Source: Faecalibacterium sp. (GTDB lineage Bacteria; Bacillota; Clostridia; Oscillospirales; Ruminococcaceae). Taken from it: DNA of 7,398 nucleotides. Shown one piece after another: positions 7,045 through 7,398 of the stretch (the first letter of the stretch is position 1; each line of letters starts with the position of its first letter). Below the pieces are notes generated by a model that worked only from the letters and a program-made list of their open reading frames with translations, was not told the DNA's origin and searched no databases. Position numbers and translations under genes: made by a program. The stretch lies in the NCBI GenBank assembly GCA_017483235.1, contig JAFULE010000052.1:1-7398 (forward strand), read 5' to 3'.

Positions 7045-7083
7045 CAGAACTCCTCACTTTCGCACAACCAATACGGCAGAAAA

Positions 7084-7114
7084 ACGGGGCTGCCATCCGA
7101 ATGGGCAGCCCCGT
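7084..7114 (-). terminator. Intrinsic terminator or attenuator between binding protein and permease genes
   Basis: Reading leftward, ACGGGGCTGCC (7114-7104) pairs perfectly over 11 bases with GGCAGCCCCGT (7094-7084) around a 9-base loop. The stem is followed directly by TTT then CTG, giving four U residues counting the last stem base. It begins 14 bases after the binding-protein stop codon. The short U-tract suggests partial termination, so some transcripts would continue into the permease. Such a hairpin often keeps binding protein levels above those of the membrane components, and it can also protect the upstream mRNA from decay. It matters here that it also closes a binding-protein gene that appears shortened. 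Confidence 0.7.
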
Positions 7115-7128
7115 GGCCAGCAAACAGA

Positions 7129-7398
7129 TTACTTGCGCACGATGATGACCTGCACGCCGGTGGCGTAGCTGTCGGTAAAGTCCACGTTCTGCAGACGCTC
7201 TTCGGTCACGGTCATGCCGGCGGCGCCGAAGTCGGCCTTGCCGCTGTTCACGGCGGGGATGATGGCGTCAAACTCGATGTCGCTGATCTCCAGCTCGTAG
7301 CCCAGCTTGTCGCAGATGGCCTTGGCAAAATCGGCGTCGATGCCCACAACGGCCTCGCCCTCGTAGTACTCGTAGGGGGGGAAGTAGGCGTTGGTGGC
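7129..7398 (-). CDS. Amino acid ABC importer substrate-binding protein (family 3), 3' part only; C-terminally short
   Basis: Only the last 89 codons are in the window; the gene enters from the right edge. The visible chain begins ATNAYFPPYEYYEG and continues VVGIDADFAKAICDKLG, FDAIIPAVNSGKADFGAAGMTVTEERLQNVDF. It is an excellent match to lobe 1 of family-3 solute-binding proteins, including the Arg (visible residue 68) that normally binds the ligand carboxylate. It would act outside the membrane, probably lipid-anchored, delivering an amino acid to the downstream permease. The odd point is its end: TAA follows GVQVIIVRK, the strand that usually leads into the hinge and lobe 2. More than 100 residues expected after this point are missing, and they cannot fit in any frame into the 84 bases before the permease. 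A GTG at 7347 lies inside the domain and is not the start. The signal peptide would be outside the window. Confidence 0.85.
   Translation of the reverse strand, partial: ATNAYFPPYEYYEGEAVVGIDADFAKAICDKLGYELEISDIEFDAIIPAVNSGKADFGAAGMTVTEERLQNVDFTDSYATGVQVIIVRK

Noticed and set aside
7129..7347. A complete 72-residue protein starting with GTG at 7347
   Set aside because: The same frame stays open to the window edge and continues the family-3 binding-protein sequence upstream (FPPYEYYEG), so the GTG is an internal Val codon.

Overview
The window is 7.4 kb of GC-rich, gene-dense bacterial chromosome. It has short AT-rich intergenic gaps, clear purine-rich ribosome binding sites and tight operons. 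The Hsp70 protein has the short nucleotide-binding-domain form typical of Gram-positive bacteria: it lacks the roughly 20-25-residue segment found near residue 80 in proteobacterial DnaK. Together with the GC-rich codon use, this suggests a high-GC member of the Clostridia, such as the Faecalibacterium/Gemmiger/Subdoligranulum group. That placement is inference; no rRNA or other marker is present.

Positions 31-3524 (minus strand) hold a two-gene operon for a heterodimeric ABC exporter. The promoter-proximal subunit (1797-3524) has an intact LSGGQ signature, but its Walker B Glu is Asp and its H-loop His is Gln. The second subunit (31-1797) has an intact Walker B Glu and H-loop His, but its signature is ISQGQ. 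The pair therefore should form one catalytic and one degenerate ATP site, as in TM287/288-type exporters. The genes overlap by one base (TAATG).

Positions 3525-3729 form a divergent intergenic region. It contains a good candidate promoter for the exporter operon and a weaker one for the rightward gene, with a small palindrome in the latter. Positions 3730-5544 (plus strand) encode a stand-alone DnaK/Hsp70 with no grpE, dnaJ or hrcA beside it and no visible CIRCE element. Its ATPase motifs are intact, but the interdomain linker is unusual and the C-terminal tail is short, so it looks like a second DnaK paralogue.

Positions 5595-7398 (minus strand) hold a polar amino acid ABC importer in the order substrate-binding protein (cut by the window edge), permease, ATPase. 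It converges on dnaK, and both share a strong bidirectional terminator. A second terminator-like hairpin lies between the binding protein and the permease. The binding protein stops halfway through its family-3 domain, just where the chain should cross into lobe 2. This is the most surprising feature of the window.

No RNA genes, CRISPR arrays, insertion sequences or phage genes were seen. I found no convincing wholly new system. The best leads are the half-length binding protein, the divergent solo DnaK and the asymmetric exporter.
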